Part shown: in pieces, positions 24,038-33,351 of the stretch | How positions within the stretch are numbered: the first letter of the stretch is position 1 | How the letters are laid out: every line of letters begins with the position of its first letter | Origin: Victivallales bacterium | GTDB lineage: Bacteria > Verrucomicrobiota > Lentisphaeria > Oligosphaerales > Lenti-02 | Length of the DNA: 56,008 bases | Direction of reading: 5' to 3' | Assembly: GCA_018648945.1 (NCBI GenBank) | Contig: JABGQJ010000001.1 | Span: 1-56,008 of the forward strand | Position numbers and translations under genes: made by a program | The notes under the pieces: model-generated | What the model was told of the DNA's origin: nothing | What the model saw: only the letters and a program-made list of their open reading frames with translations | Database searches by the model: none

Positions 24038-26134
24038 ATGAGCGACCGGGTACGAGTATACGATCTGGCCCGTGAACTGGGCCTAGAGAATCGCGAATTG
24101 ATGGATCTTCTCGAAGCCGAGGGGATCGAGGTTCGCAGCCATGCCAGCACCATGGATCCCGACATCGCGGACCTCGTCCGTGAGCATGTGATCGCAGAGC
24201 GGCGAGATGCCGAGGCCGAAGAGCGGAATTTGGAGGAGACTCTATCCGAACTCGGGACGACCCCGGGGGAGGCTGAAGACGGCGAAGGCGAGGAAGCGGA
24301 AGAGGGGGAACCTGAGGAAGAGGCCGTTGAGGGCGAGCTGCACCTGAAACCCCCGATCACGGTGCGGGACTTGGCCGAGGGGCTCGGGCGCAAGCCAAAC
24401 GAGCTGATCGGCGAACTGATGACGATGAACGTCTTCGCCATGATCACGCAGGTCCTTGATGCGGAGATGGTGGAGAAGGTCTGCGAGAAGTACGGCGTCA
24501 AGTTCATCCGTGAACGGCGCGAGCGGGCGAAGACCAAGGCCAAAGCATCCGGCCGCAAGGACAAGGGAAGCAAGAGGGGCAGCAAGAAGGGGGCAAAGAA
24601 GAAGTCTGCCGGTGCCGGGGCGCAACCACGTCCTCCGGTGGTGGCTTTCCTTGGGCACGTGGACCACGGCAAGACCTCTCTGCAGGACTATATTCGTGAG
24701 ACCCGCGTGGCCGCTGGCGAGGCCGGCGGGATTACTCAGCACATTGGCGCCAGCGTGGTCGAGACCGCGGCTGGTCAGAAAATCACCTGCCTCGACACGC
24801 CGGGGCACGAAGCCTTCACCACCATGCGGGCCCGTGGCGCCAACGCCACGGACATCGCTGTGTTGGTCGTGGCCGCAGACGATGGGGTGATGCCGCAGAC
24901 CATCGAGGCAATCGACCATGTCAAGGCCGCCAAGGTGCCGATCGTGGTCGCGATGAATAAGATGGACCTGCCGGGGGCCAACCCGGACAAGGTCATGCTG
25001 GGGCTTCAGCAACAGGGAATCACCCCGGAGGACTGGGGTGGTGACGTCGGCGTCTGCCCTGTCTCCGCGATAACTGGCGAGGGCATTGACGATCTGCTCG
25101 ACCGGCTTTTGCTGGAAGCGGAGATGCTGGAACTGAGGGGCGACCCGGCCGCGGACCTGGAGGCGCTGGTGGTCGAAGCGCAACTGGAGAGCGGGATGGG
25201 AGCCACAGCCAGCGTGTTGGTGCGTGACGGGACGCTCCACACCGGCGACATCATGCTCTGCGGCTCTTTCTACGGTCGCGTGAAGGCGTTGGTTGACAGC
25301 CACGGCGCGCGGATCAAGGAAGCGGGGCCAAGCATGCCGGTCAAGGTTCTGGGCCTCTCCGGCGTGCCCGAGGCCGGTGCCATCCTGACTCGCTGCAGCA
25401 ACGAGCGCGAAGCCAAGGCGTTGGCTGCGGAAGCGGGGCAGGATCTCCGTCAAGGCGAGCTGGAGACCCGGCGAGCCGTGGACCTGGAGAGCCTCTTCGA
25501 CATGTTCGAGGCGCAGGACCGCAACGAGCTGAACATTGTGCTCAAGGCTGACGTGCAGGGCTCGTTGGAGGCCATCGTCGAGTCCATCCGCAAGATCAAA
25601 GACGACAAGATCACCACCAACATCGTTCTCAGCGGGGTAGGCGAGGTCACGGACAACGACGTGACGTTGGCGACCGCCTCCGAAGCGATCATCATCGGCT
25701 TCAATGTGCGCGCCATGCCCAAGGTGAACCGACTGGCCAAGCAGAAGGGCGTGGAGATTCGTCTCTACAGCGTGATCTACGAGTTGCTTGAGCAGCTCGC
25801 GGAGGCCCTGCGCGGCCGTCTGCGCCCGGAAACCCGGGAGACCCCACTGGGCGAGGCCGAGATCATCCAGATCTTCAACGTCAGCAAGACAGGCAAGATC
25901 TGTGGCTGCTCGGTCAACGGCGGTCTGGTGCGGATTGGTGCCAGCGCCCGCGTGCGCCGGGAGGACGAACTGATCTACAACGGCAAGGTTGCGTCCCTGC
26001 GTCGTTTCAAGGACGATGTGCGCGAGGTGCGCAGCGGCTTGGAGTGTGGTATTCGGCTGGACAACTTCGAGGATTTCGAGGTCAGTGACCATATCGAGAT
26101 CTTCGAGATCACGGAGCTTCGCCCCGAGCTGTAG
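24038..26134 (+). CDS. infB: Translation initiation factor IF-2
   Basis: 698 residues. Two IF2 N-terminal helical domains (about 3-50 and 105-155) are joined by an acidic stretch and followed by a Lys/Gly-rich linker (160-200). The GTPase domain has G1 GHVDHGKT (206-213), G2 GITQHIGA, G3 DTPGH (near 253), G4 NKMD (307-310) and G5 SAITG, then the beta-barrel and fMet-tRNA-binding domains. It brings initiator tRNA to the 30S subunit with GTP. ATG 24038 was chosen because GGAGG is 10 bases upstream; ATG 24029 is only one base from it. It lies 50 bases downstream of nusA in the standard order. Confidence 0.97.
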   Translation: MSDRVRVYDLARELGLENRELMDLLEAEGIEVRSHASTMDPDIADLVREHVIAERRDAEAEERNLEETLSELGTTPGEAEDGEGEEAEEGEPEEEAVEGELHLKPPITVRDLAEGLGRKPNELIGELMTMNVFAMITQVLDAEMVEKVCEKYGVKFIRERRERAKTKAKASGRKDKGSKRGSKKGAKKKSAGAGAQPRPPVVAFLGHVDHGKTSLQDYIRETRVAAGEAGGITQHIGASVVETAAGQKITCLDTPGHEAFTTMRARGANATDIAVLVVAADDGVMPQTIEAIDHVKAAKVPIVVAMNKMDLPGANPDKVMLGLQQQGITPEDWGGDVGVCPVSAITGEGIDDLLDRLLLEAEMLELRGDPAADLEALVVEAQLESGMGATASVLVRDGTLHTGDIMLCGSFYGRVKALVDSHGARIKEAGPSMPVKVLGLSGVPEAGAILTRCSNEREAKALAAEAGQDLRQGELETRRAVDLESLFDMFEAQDRNELNIVLKADVQGSLEAIVESIRKIKDDKITTNIVLSGVGEVTDNDVTLATASEAIIIGFNVRAMPKVNRLAKQKGVEIRLYSVIYELLEQLAEALRGRLRPETRETPLGEAEIIQIFNVSKTGKICGCSVNGGLVRIGASARVRREDELIYNGKVASLRRFKDDVREVRSGLECGIRLDNFEDFEVSDHIEIFEITELRPEL

Positions 26135-26166
26135 CGCATGCCTCGCATGGACAGGGAGACCCAACG

Positions 26167-26535
26167 ATGAGCAGCGAAAACCGCTTGGCCCGCATCAACG
26201 AGATGTTGAAGCGGGAGCTTGGCTCTCTCTGTGAACGCGAAGGCATTGCAGTCGCCGGCGCTCTGACCACCGTCACGGGGGTGAGGGTGTCGCCTGATCT
26301 GCGTCATGCGGACGTCTCCATCAGCGTGATGGGGGACGATGCGGCAAGGCAGGAGGCGATGCGGTTGTTTGCCAGCCACCGCAAGCGGCTCCAGAAGGAA
26401 ATCGCGCGGACCGTGACGCTGAGGTACACACCTGTATTGCGGTTCCACGAGGATCGGACAGCGGCCAAGGCCGACCGACTGATGCACATTCTCGATGAAC
26501 TGGACATTGCGGCAGACGACGACGGGGCCGAATAG
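26167..26535 (+). CDS. rbfA: Ribosome-binding factor A
   Basis: 122 residues, the usual size. The KH-type fold is shown by NRLARINEMLKREL, VTGVRVSPDLRHADVSISVMG and the central LRYTPVLRFHEDRT segment conserved in RbfA. It binds the 30S subunit during late maturation of the 16S rRNA 5' end and in cold conditions. It lies 32 bases after infB and just ahead of truB, the standard order. The GGGAG about 9 bases upstream of ATG 26167 supports the start. Confidence 0.95.
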   Translation: MSSENRLARINEMLKRELGSLCEREGIAVAGALTTVTGVRVSPDLRHADVSISVMGDDAARQEAMRLFASHRKRLQKEIARTVTLRYTPVLRFHEDRTAAKADRLMHILDELDIAADDDGAE

Positions 26536-26571
26536 GCTTCCCTTCCCGTGTGCGCAGGATTGGATGGGGCA

Positions 26572-27303
26572 GTGGATAGAGTACTCGCCGAAAGTGGTAT
26601 CATCCTCGTGGACAAACCCGAGGATTGGACGAGCCATGATGTGGTCAACTGCATCCGCAGCCGCTTCCAGATCCGGAAGGTTGGGCACTGCGGCACGCTG
26701 GACCCGATCGCCACTGGTGTGTTGGTCATCGTGTGCGGGCGAGCGACCACGCTTTCCTCGCGGCTGACGACCCAGGACAAGGTGTATTCGGGGACGATGA
26801 CTCTTGGCGTGGAGACGTTCACGGAGGACCGCGCCGGGGAGGTCACCGCCGAATGCGACCCCTCTGGCGTGACCGAGGAAGCGGCGCGGGCGGCCTGTGC
26901 CAAGTTCGTCGGCCAGCTCGAGCAGATCCCTCCCATGGTTTCGGCCATCAAGAAGGGCGGCAAGGCACTGTACAAACTAGCGCGCAAGGGGCAGGTGGTG
27001 GAGCGCGAGCCGCGCCCCATCACGATCCATTCGTTCGAGGTGACAAGCGTGGATCTGCCCAATGTCTCCTTCACCGTGCATTGCAGCAAGGGCACCTATG
27101 TGCGCACTTTGTGTGCCGATATTGGGCGGGAACTTGGTTGCGGCGGGCACATGCGCGACCTGCGTCGTCTTGCCAGCGGCTCCTTCATGATCGAGGACAC
27201 CGTTACCATGGATCAGATAAAGTCCTGGGAACGCGAGGAGTTCCTGACTCATCTTGTCCCTCTGGCGGACGTGCTGATCAACCTGGTCGAGCAGTCGTCC
27301 TAG
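26572..27303 (+). CDS. truB: tRNA pseudouridine(55) synthase
   Basis: About 243 residues. The family motifs are ILVDKPEDWTSHDVV and GHCGTLDPIATGVL with the catalytic Asp at residue 44, then QIPPMVSAIKKGGKALYKLAR and the SKGTYVRTLCADIG motif. It makes pseudouridine 55 in the T-loop of tRNAs. The start is not certain: GTG 26572 gives the common TruB beginning a few residues before DKP, while GTG 26548 adds eight residues and has no better ribosome site. It closes the nusA operon; no rpsO or pnp follows. The C-terminal PUA-like domain is short or missing. Confidence 0.93.
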   Translation: MDRVLAESGIILVDKPEDWTSHDVVNCIRSRFQIRKVGHCGTLDPIATGVLVIVCGRATTLSSRLTTQDKVYSGTMTLGVETFTEDRAGEVTAECDPSGVTEEAARAACAKFVGQLEQIPPMVSAIKKGGKALYKLARKGQVVEREPRPITIHSFEVTSVDLPNVSFTVHCSKGTYVRTLCADIGRELGCGGHMRDLRRLASGSFMIEDTVTMDQIKSWEREEFLTHLVPLADVLINLVEQSS

Positions 27304-27604
27304 CCTGATCCATCCATGAGCTGTCTGCCGCAACCCTCCATTCTGCGCAACCCCAGAGTCTTGCGCGACCTGCTGAGTGCCGCGTGTTTGCATATGTTCG
27401 CCCGCCGATTTGCGTGCTCAATCCACTTGCCTTGCGCACCCCATCGGCTACCGTGACGGAGTGCATAGGCAGATCGGGCTGGGCCTTGTGACAGAAACAG
27501 GGAACTCTGGCGCTGCCCAAGGGTCGTTGTGAAGGGTGGGGGAACATGCGTGGTAGTGGATGCGTGCGAGATCAGGAAACGGGTCGTGGACAGGGGAGAA
27601 AAAG
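27304..27604. other. Intergenic stretch after the nusA operon, no feature recognised
   Basis: About 300 bases between truB and a methyltransferase gene. Frames crossing it are short and lack recognisable motifs. I see no terminator hairpin with a T-run and no strong promoter. The last 15 bases contain GGGGAG, the ribosome binding site of the next gene. Confidence 0.5.
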
Positions 27605-28423
27605 ATGGCAGACGAAATCAGCAGATACAATCGTGAGCGCTGGGAAGAACTGGCGGCCGCGAATGTTCGCTATTCACGTCCGGCTCTGAATCTTGATCCC
27701 GAATCGGCGAAGGATATGGTGGACCCCGAGGGGATCATGGGGCGCTGCCAAGGGCGCGATGTGCTGCTCCTGGCTGGCGGCGGCGGGCAGCAATCGGCTG
27801 CCTTTAGTCTGCTTGGTGCCAAGGTGACGGTGGCCGACTTCTCCCCGGCCCAGCTGGCGCGAGATCAGTTGGCGGCTGAACACTATGGTCGGGACGTCCG
27901 TCTGGTCGAGACCGACATGCGGGATCTCTCGATGTTTGGTGCAGAAGAATTCGATATCGTCTACCATGCCCACTCGATCAACTTCATCCCGGATCCCGGC
28001 CAGGCGTTCCGCGAGGTGGCCCGCGTGTTGCGCCAGGGAGGGCTCTACTATCTGACGTGCACGAATCCCTTCACTCACGGCATCTGGGAGACGGATTGGG
28101 ATGGCAACGGCTACCCGCTGCACGACACCTATGCCGACGGCCAGGTGGACTGTGGTGAGACCTGGGACGTAGACGATGAGGACGGCGAGGTGGTCGCCCA
28201 GATCAGGGGGCCACGCGAGTTCCGACACACGATGGGCACGCTGATCAACGAACTGACGACCCGCGGCTTCGTCCTGCTGGCGCTCTGGGAAGACAGCGAG
28301 GGGAACCCCAATGCCACTCCCGGCACCTGGGATCACTTCAAGACGGTGGCTGCGCCGTGGCTGCGCTTCTGGTTTCGCTACAACCCACGCGGGTTCCTCT
28401 CTCGCCAACCAGGGCCTGCCTGA
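27605..28423 (+). CDS. SAM-dependent methyltransferase (class I)
   Basis: 272 residues from ATG 27605, with GGGGAG about 7 bases upstream. The SAM site is VLLLAGGGGQQSAAFSLLGA followed by the acidic strand end VADFS, then VETDMRDL and the motif IV/V region FDIVYHAHSINF with EVARVLRQGG. It is a Methyltransf_11/25-type small-molecule enzyme. The C-terminal part (ETWDVDDEDGEVV, HTMGTLINEL) matches a group of close relatives often annotated only as class I methyltransferases. The acceptor is unknown. It is upstream of an oxidoreductase and a glycosyltransferase, so a sugar or natural-product target is possible. Confidence 0.88.
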   Translation: MADEISRYNRERWEELAAANVRYSRPALNLDPESAKDMVDPEGIMGRCQGRDVLLLAGGGGQQSAAFSLLGAKVTVADFSPAQLARDQLAAEHYGRDVRLVETDMRDLSMFGAEEFDIVYHAHSINFIPDPGQAFREVARVLRQGGLYYLTCTNPFTHGIWETDWDGNGYPLHDTYADGQVDCGETWDVDDEDGEVVAQIRGPREFRHTMGTLINELTTRGFVLLALWEDSEGNPNATPGTWDHFKTVAAPWLRFWFRYNPRGFLSRQPGPA

Positions 28424-28528
28424 GCAAGAGGACCCAGGCGGGTTGCATGGACTGCACTCGCCCTTCACATATTGTTTCACCCCTTTGCCCCATCCGGGGC
28501 GGTGTTTCTGCACAAGGATGCTGCTGGA

Positions 28529-29551
28529 ATGAAACGAATTGGTTTGATGGGCTGCGGCACGGTTGCTCACTACGGACACATCCCCACGATTCTCAAGACT
28601 CCTGGGCTGGAGCTCTCCGCTCTGTTCGATCCCGAGCCCGAGCGCCTGTCCGCGGCGCAAGAGAAGTTCGGCATCGAGAACGGTTTCACCGAGGTGGACG
28701 CCTTTATGGCATCGGGGCTGGACGCCGTGACCATTACCTCGCCCGCGCCCTGCCATATCCTCAACGTACGGGATGCGGTGCGGCATGGGAAGCACATGCT
28801 TTGTGAGAAGCCTCTGGGCCTGGACGAGGACGAATGCGAAGAGATGGCACGACGTGCGGATGAGGCGGGGTTGATGCTCTTCACGGGCTTTGACTACCGC
28901 TTCAGCCCAGCATCGCTGAAGATCCGCGAACTGGTGCGGGCGGGAGCCATCGGGAAGGTCGGCAGCCTGCGCCTCATTTACATCTGGAACCTCCACGGCA
29001 AGTACCAGATGGACGGGGTCGGGGGGCGGACCCTGAACGAGCGGCGCGTTGGCCGGATGCTGGAAGGTGGACCGATGGTGGACTGCGGCGTGCATCAGAT
29101 CGACCTGGCACGCTTCTGGCTGGGCAGCGAAGTGTGCGACTGGCAGGCAGCGGGTGCCTGGGTGGACGAGTACGACGCCCCCGACCATATGTACCTCCAT
29201 ATGGACCATGAAAATGGTGCCCACACGATGGTGGAGATCAGCTACTCCTACTGCCACACAGCCAAGGAGCCGATCAGCCAGTTCGTGTACGAACTGATCG
29301 GCAGCGAAGGTGTGATCCGCTACGATCGGGGCGCGAAGCTCTTTGAGATGCGCACGAGCAGGGGGACCACCAAACTCCCGTTCAGCACGGAGAAGAACTT
29401 CGCTGGCATGTACGACGCGTTCTGCAAGGCCCTCGGGACCGGTGTGTCGGACACCTTGCCCACGGCCCAGGACGGCCTGGTTGCGGCGCGCATCTCGCGC
29501 AGAGCGACAGACTGCCTGATCGAGAAACACAGAAGAGGCGGCAGCAGCTAG
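28529..29551 (+). CDS. Gfo/Idh/MocA family oxidoreductase (second)
   Basis: 340 residues. The Rossmann fold is IGLMGCGTVAHYGH, the E-K-P motif is CEKPLG (E93-K94-P95) and the catalytic region is MVDCGVHQIDLARFW. It should act on a hydroxyl group of a sugar or cyclitol with NAD(P). It differs clearly from the oxidoreductase at 21424, so the two are not a recent duplication. AGGA lies about 11 bases before ATG 28529. Three bases separate it from the following glycosyltransferase gene, so they are probably one operon. A short GCCCC/GGGGC hairpin (28487-28500) lies upstream, without a strong T-run. Confidence 0.92.
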   Translation: MKRIGLMGCGTVAHYGHIPTILKTPGLELSALFDPEPERLSAAQEKFGIENGFTEVDAFMASGLDAVTITSPAPCHILNVRDAVRHGKHMLCEKPLGLDEDECEEMARRADEAGLMLFTGFDYRFSPASLKIRELVRAGAIGKVGSLRLIYIWNLHGKYQMDGVGGRTLNERRVGRMLEGGPMVDCGVHQIDLARFWLGSEVCDWQAAGAWVDEYDAPDHMYLHMDHENGAHTMVEISYSYCHTAKEPISQFVYELIGSEGVIRYDRGAKLFEMRTSRGTTKLPFSTEKNFAGMYDAFCKALGTGVSDTLPTAQDGLVAARISRRATDCLIEKHRRGGSS

Positions 29552-29554
29552 GCG

Positions 29555-30661
29555 ATGGGGGTCACAGGCACACGGGTCCTGTACGTAGACTGCGCCCCCT
29601 TCTCGGGAGGAGCGCAACGTAGCTTGATGGCCATGGTACATGCTCTGCGCGACGTGGGGATGGAGCGTTTTGTGGCGGGCGCTGACGGCAGCGTTGGCGG
29701 GTTGCTGGAGTCATGCCAGAGCCTGGGCGTTCCTCATTGTGCCTTGCGCTCCAGGCACTGGTCCCGGTCGCCACTGGGGCTATGGGAATTCCTGGTGGAC
29801 CGACGCAGGATCGGCCGCCGCCTGCGGCAGGTTGCCGGTGAATGGCGGCCGACGATCATCCATGCCAACACGGTTCGGGCCGCCCTGCTCGTGCCGAAGG
29901 GCTTGGCCCTTCAGTTCCCCCTGGTTGTCCATGACCGCGACCTGCGCGCTCCAGGACTGGCGCGGCGTCTGGTTGCCGCCAAAGCCAGTTGCATCGTGGC
30001 GATCAGCGAGGCGGTGGCGGCCCACTGGCCCGCCGGTTGCCAGATCGTCCCCAATGGACTGGCGGTGGCGGACATCGCGCGCGCATTGCCCGCTGCCGAG
30101 TATACGGGACAGGTGGCGATGGTGGCTGACTTCGTGCCCTGGAAGCGGCACGATCTGTTCCTGCAGGCCTTTGCCGACGTGCGGGAACACTATCCCGAGG
30201 GCAAGGCGGTGCTTGTCGGTCGGGTCCGGGATGGCGATGCCCGTTGGCTTGAGCGCACGCGAGCCCTGGCGCTGGAACTGGGGCTCGGCGAATCGGTGAC
30301 GTTTCTCACGGAGGTGACCTGTGCGTGGCCTCAGCTCGCGGCTTGCCGGGCATTGGTTTCCTGTGCTCTTGACGAGCCGTTTGGCCGCACTGTGGTCGAG
30401 GCCCTGGCTCTCGGCAAACCGGTTGTCGCGGTACGGGGAGCCGGTCCCGAGGAGATTCTGGCGAACACACGTGCGGGGGTGCTGGTGGAGGCGCGCCCAA
30501 GCGCCATCGCAGGCGGACTGCTGCAGGCGTGGGACTGGGCGGAGGATCCAGAACGCGCGCGCGCCGCACGACGTTGTGCGGATCAGTTCTCGATCCCGCA
30601 TATGCGCCGACGGATATGTGAAGTCTATGGTACACTCCAGGAGGCGCCGGCTGGCTCGTGA
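29555..30661 (+). CDS. Glycosyltransferase family 4-like protein
   Basis: 368 residues with a GT-B fold. The N-terminal part has the typical Gly-rich start after a buried strand (CAPFSGGAQRSLMAMVHAL), and the C-terminal part has the nucleotide-sugar motif E-x-F-G-R-x-x-x-E-A (EPFGRTVVEALALGKPVVAV). It transfers a sugar from an activated donor to a glycan or lipid acceptor with retention of configuration, as in surface polysaccharide assembly. It lies directly after an oxidoreductase gene that could act on the same sugar. No membrane helix is seen. Donor and acceptor are unknown. Confidence 0.9.
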   Translation: MGVTGTRVLYVDCAPFSGGAQRSLMAMVHALRDVGMERFVAGADGSVGGLLESCQSLGVPHCALRSRHWSRSPLGLWEFLVDRRRIGRRLRQVAGEWRPTIIHANTVRAALLVPKGLALQFPLVVHDRDLRAPGLARRLVAAKASCIVAISEAVAAHWPAGCQIVPNGLAVADIARALPAAEYTGQVAMVADFVPWKRHDLFLQAFADVREHYPEGKAVLVGRVRDGDARWLERTRALALELGLGESVTFLTEVTCAWPQLAACRALVSCALDEPFGRTVVEALALGKPVVAVRGAGPEEILANTRAGVLVEARPSAIAGGLLQAWDWAEDPERARAARRCADQFSIPHMRRRICEVYGTLQEAPAGS

Positions 30662-30701
30662 ACGCACGGGTCCTTCGGCACCCCGTTAAGGACGCAACGG
30701 A

Positions 30702-32363
30702 ATGGGTGGATTCATGATGGCAGGAAAAGGGCTGGTGACGTGTGGATTGATGGCTTTGCTGGGTGCTGGTTGCGTGCGGGGTCAGCCTGCACCGGTGGCC
30801 CATGATGTGGGCCGAGCCATGCGAGAACCAGCGGTGCCGACCATGCATGACGTAACTGAAGGTGCTGGCTTGGCGGGGGTCGGGGGTGCCTATGTCAATT
30901 GGCTGGACGTACAGAATGATGGCCGTCCCGACCTGTTGGTGGACGGTTGCCGGCTGTATCTGAACGAAGGGCCGCCGCTCTACAAATTCACTGCCGCGCC
31001 GCGAGGAATGTGGCCGGGGACCAAACGGGGGCCAGCGCTCTGCGTGGATCTGGACAACGACGGCTGGACCGATATCGTATCTACGCAGGGAAAGGTGTGG
31101 CGCAACCTCGAGGGCAAGGGGTTCAAGGACGTGGCCAAGGACTGGGCCTTCACTCCGCATCCCAAGGCGAACGTGCTGGCAGCCGGTGACCTGGATGGCG
31201 ATGGCTGGGCGGACATCTACGTGGGGATGAAGGAGGACTGGAACAATGGGAACCCGACCTACTACCAACACGAGCTATGGCACAACGAAGGGGGCAAGGG
31301 ATTCCGGGAGGTGAGTAAGGAGGCAGGCGTGCGCCACAAGACCTATGCGCGCGGGGTGCTGATCTTCGATCTGGATGGAGACGGGGATCAGGATATCTTC
31401 GTGGCTAACTACCGCCTGCAGGCAAATCTGCTCCTGCTGAATAGAGGCGAAGGCACGTTCAGCGAAGTGGCGGGGAAATGGGGGGTGGCCGGGAAGAAGG
31501 ACCCAACTCTCTATCTCGACACGAAGGTGAAGCGTCGGTACGGCCCGCTGTATGGGCACACGATCGGGGCCTGTCTCCTGGATGTGGACAACGACGGGGC
31601 CATGGACATCTTCGCCGCCAACCTAGTGCACAAATACGTTGGGCCTTCAGGCAAGAGCTACGACATCCGCGGCTACGTGTGCGACGATTCGGCCATTTGG
31701 CGACGCCAGAGGGATCGGTTCGTGGACTGGCGTTCGCAGTTGGGGGTCCCTCCCATGCCCCATGGCCCGCGCGGGGTCTTCAAGGGCGATGAATTGTGGG
31801 CTGGATGCGCAGCTGGGGATGTAAACAACGATGGTTGGACAGACGTGTTCGTGCCGCAGATCTACAACCTGTCGTACGCGCGCTGCCGACTCTTCCTGAA
31901 CTCCGACGGGCGCCGGTTGCTGGATCGCGCGGAATTGGCTGGGCTACCCTATATCAACAGCTATGCAGGGGCTTGGGCCGATATCGATGGCAATGGCCGT
32001 CTGGACTTGGCCACCGCTGGCCAAGTTGGCGTCGATCAGCCTTCCCGTCTGCGACTTCACCGCAACGAGGGTGGCGAGGAGATGATCAATCATCTGTGGA
32101 TCAAGCTGCTGCTGAAGCCCGGCGATGGTCGGCAGACGCCTCTGGGCAGCGTGGTGACGGTTGTGCAGGGGGATCGACGTTGGGTCCGGCAGTTAACCTG
32201 CGGTACGAGCACCTATGGCCAGCAGAATGGCCCTGCCATGCACTTCGGCCTGGGCACGGACGACCGGGATGTCACCGTTGAGGTCCGCTGGCCAAACGGG
32301 AGGAAAACCAAACGGCAGGTCGCTCCCGCGAGTACGGTATCCCTGAGTATGCCCAAGCCGTAG
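30702..32363 (+). CDS. FG-GAP/VCBS repeat lipoprotein with ASPIC/UnbV C-terminal domain
   Basis: 553 residues. The signal ends in the lipobox LGAGC, so it is a lipoprotein. The body has at least six FG-GAP/VCBS calcium-binding blades with D-x-D-x-D-G motifs (VDLDNDGWTDI, GDLDGDGWADI, FDLDGDGDQDI, LDVDNDGAMDI, GDVNNDGWTDV, ADIDGNGRLDL), which fold into an integrin-like propeller. The C-terminus is the ASPIC/UnbV domain (QLTCGTSTYGQQNG, HFGLGTDDRDVTVEVRWPNG). Such proteins are common in planctomycetes and bind calcium at the cell surface; partners are unknown. AAGGA nine bases upstream supports ATG 30702. Confidence 0.9.
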   Translation: MGGFMMAGKGLVTCGLMALLGAGCVRGQPAPVAHDVGRAMREPAVPTMHDVTEGAGLAGVGGAYVNWLDVQNDGRPDLLVDGCRLYLNEGPPLYKFTAAPRGMWPGTKRGPALCVDLDNDGWTDIVSTQGKVWRNLEGKGFKDVAKDWAFTPHPKANVLAAGDLDGDGWADIYVGMKEDWNNGNPTYYQHELWHNEGGKGFREVSKEAGVRHKTYARGVLIFDLDGDGDQDIFVANYRLQANLLLLNRGEGTFSEVAGKWGVAGKKDPTLYLDTKVKRRYGPLYGHTIGACLLDVDNDGAMDIFAANLVHKYVGPSGKSYDIRGYVCDDSAIWRRQRDRFVDWRSQLGVPPMPHGPRGVFKGDELWAGCAAGDVNNDGWTDVFVPQIYNLSYARCRLFLNSDGRRLLDRAELAGLPYINSYAGAWADIDGNGRLDLATAGQVGVDQPSRLRLHRNEGGEEMINHLWIKLLLKPGDGRQTPLGSVVTVVQGDRRWVRQLTCGTSTYGQQNGPAMHFGLGTDDRDVTVEVRWPNGRKTKRQVAPASTVSLSMPKP

Positions 32364-32423
32364 GCAGAATGCGTGGTCGCGTTTGAAGGACTGCGTTTCG
32401 AGGATCTCTCGTAGGAGAAGGCG

Positions 32424-33275
32424 ATGCGTTTCACCCATCATGCGGATGCGGATTCACTGCTGGCTGTGGCCCGGGAGACACTCCTGGCCCAGGAAGCGGT
32501 CAATGGCCTGATCCTGGGCATCTGCTCGCGCCTTGCCGCTGGCGGAGCCTATAGTGATGCGCCGCCCTTCCTGGGGACGGTCGAGTCGGGGCGTGGGTTG
32601 GGATTGGTGGCGGTCATGACGCCTCCCCACAAGCTGCTGCTGCACACGCCCGACCAGGTGGAGGATGCGTCCCTGGCGCTCCTTGCCGATCACTTGCTCT
32701 CGACCGGAGTGCCGGTCCCTGGTGTATCGGCTCCCGAGGGTCCTGCCCGGCGGTTCGCGGAGGTCTGGTGCGCGCGTACGGGGGCTACAGCACGTCTCGG
32801 CATGAGACTGTGCATCTACGAATTGCGCCAGGTGCAGCCGCTACCGCTTCCAAGAGGGGAGTTCCGGTTGGCAGGCGAGGGGGATCTTGAGATCGTCCGG
32901 GGGTGGTCGAGGGGCTTCCATACGGCTTGCTTCGGCAACGACGAGTCCGCGAAGGCGGTGCAGGCTGGGGAGAACATGGTGGCGGCGGGGGATCTCTTCG
33001 TCTGGGTGGATGACGTCCCGGTGTCCATGGCGGCGCGGACCCGGAGGACGCTCCACGGTCAAGCAGTGAGTCACGTGTACACGCCGCCGCAACACCGCCG
33101 CCATGGCTATGCTACTGCCGTGGTCGCGGGACTTTCGCAACGGATGCTCGACGACGGCCGTGAGTTCTGCACCCTTTACACTGACCTCAGCAATCCCACA
33201 TCGAACAGTATCTACCAACAGATCGGCTACCGGCCCATTGCCGACGTGGTGGATCTCCTCTTCGATTCGCCGTAG
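32424..33275 (+). CDS. GNAT-family N-acetyltransferase
   Basis: 283 residues. The N-terminal half has no clear motif. The C-terminal half is the GNAT fold, with VSHVYTPPQHRRHGYATAVV as the acetyl-CoA loop (R/Q-x-x-G-x-G/A form HRRHGYA) and NPTSNSIYQQIGYRPIADV as the last strand. It would acetylate an amine with acetyl-CoA in the cytoplasm. AGGAG about nine bases upstream supports ATG 32424. Its long N-terminal domain is shared with a predicted GNAT group of unknown substrate. It is followed by an independent promoter for the next gene. Confidence 0.87.
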   Translation: MRFTHHADADSLLAVARETLLAQEAVNGLILGICSRLAAGGAYSDAPPFLGTVESGRGLGLVAVMTPPHKLLLHTPDQVEDASLALLADHLLSTGVPVPGVSAPEGPARRFAEVWCARTGATARLGMRLCIYELRQVQPLPLPRGEFRLAGEGDLEIVRGWSRGFHTACFGNDESAKAVQAGENMVAAGDLFVWVDDVPVSMAARTRRTLHGQAVSHVYTPPQHRRHGYATAVVAGLSQRMLDDGREFCTLYTDLSNPTSNSIYQQIGYRPIADVVDLLFDSP

Positions 33276-33306
33276 GCAGCGGGCACTCGCACGCACAGGG
33301 GAGAGG

Positions 33307-33315
33307 TGCTACAAT
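33307..33315 (+). promoter_or_regulatory. Possible extended -10 promoter for the UroD-like gene
   Basis: TGCTACAAT is an extended -10 element (TGN followed by TACAAT, five of six consensus bases). No good -35 is seen 17 bases upstream. The start of the UroD-like gene is 36 bases further on, after a GGAG ribosome site. Confidence 0.35.
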
Positions 33316-33351
33316 GGGGGCATTCCATTCATCCCCTCTGGAGATTCAGTC

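Noticed and set aside
24242..26164. 640-residue minus-strand frame opposite infB
   Set aside because: infB is certain on the other strand; the frame has only the reversed composition.
27674..29641. 655-residue minus-strand frame opposite the methyltransferase and oxidoreductase genes
   Set aside because: It runs across two genes with conserved motifs on the plus strand, which real genes would not allow.
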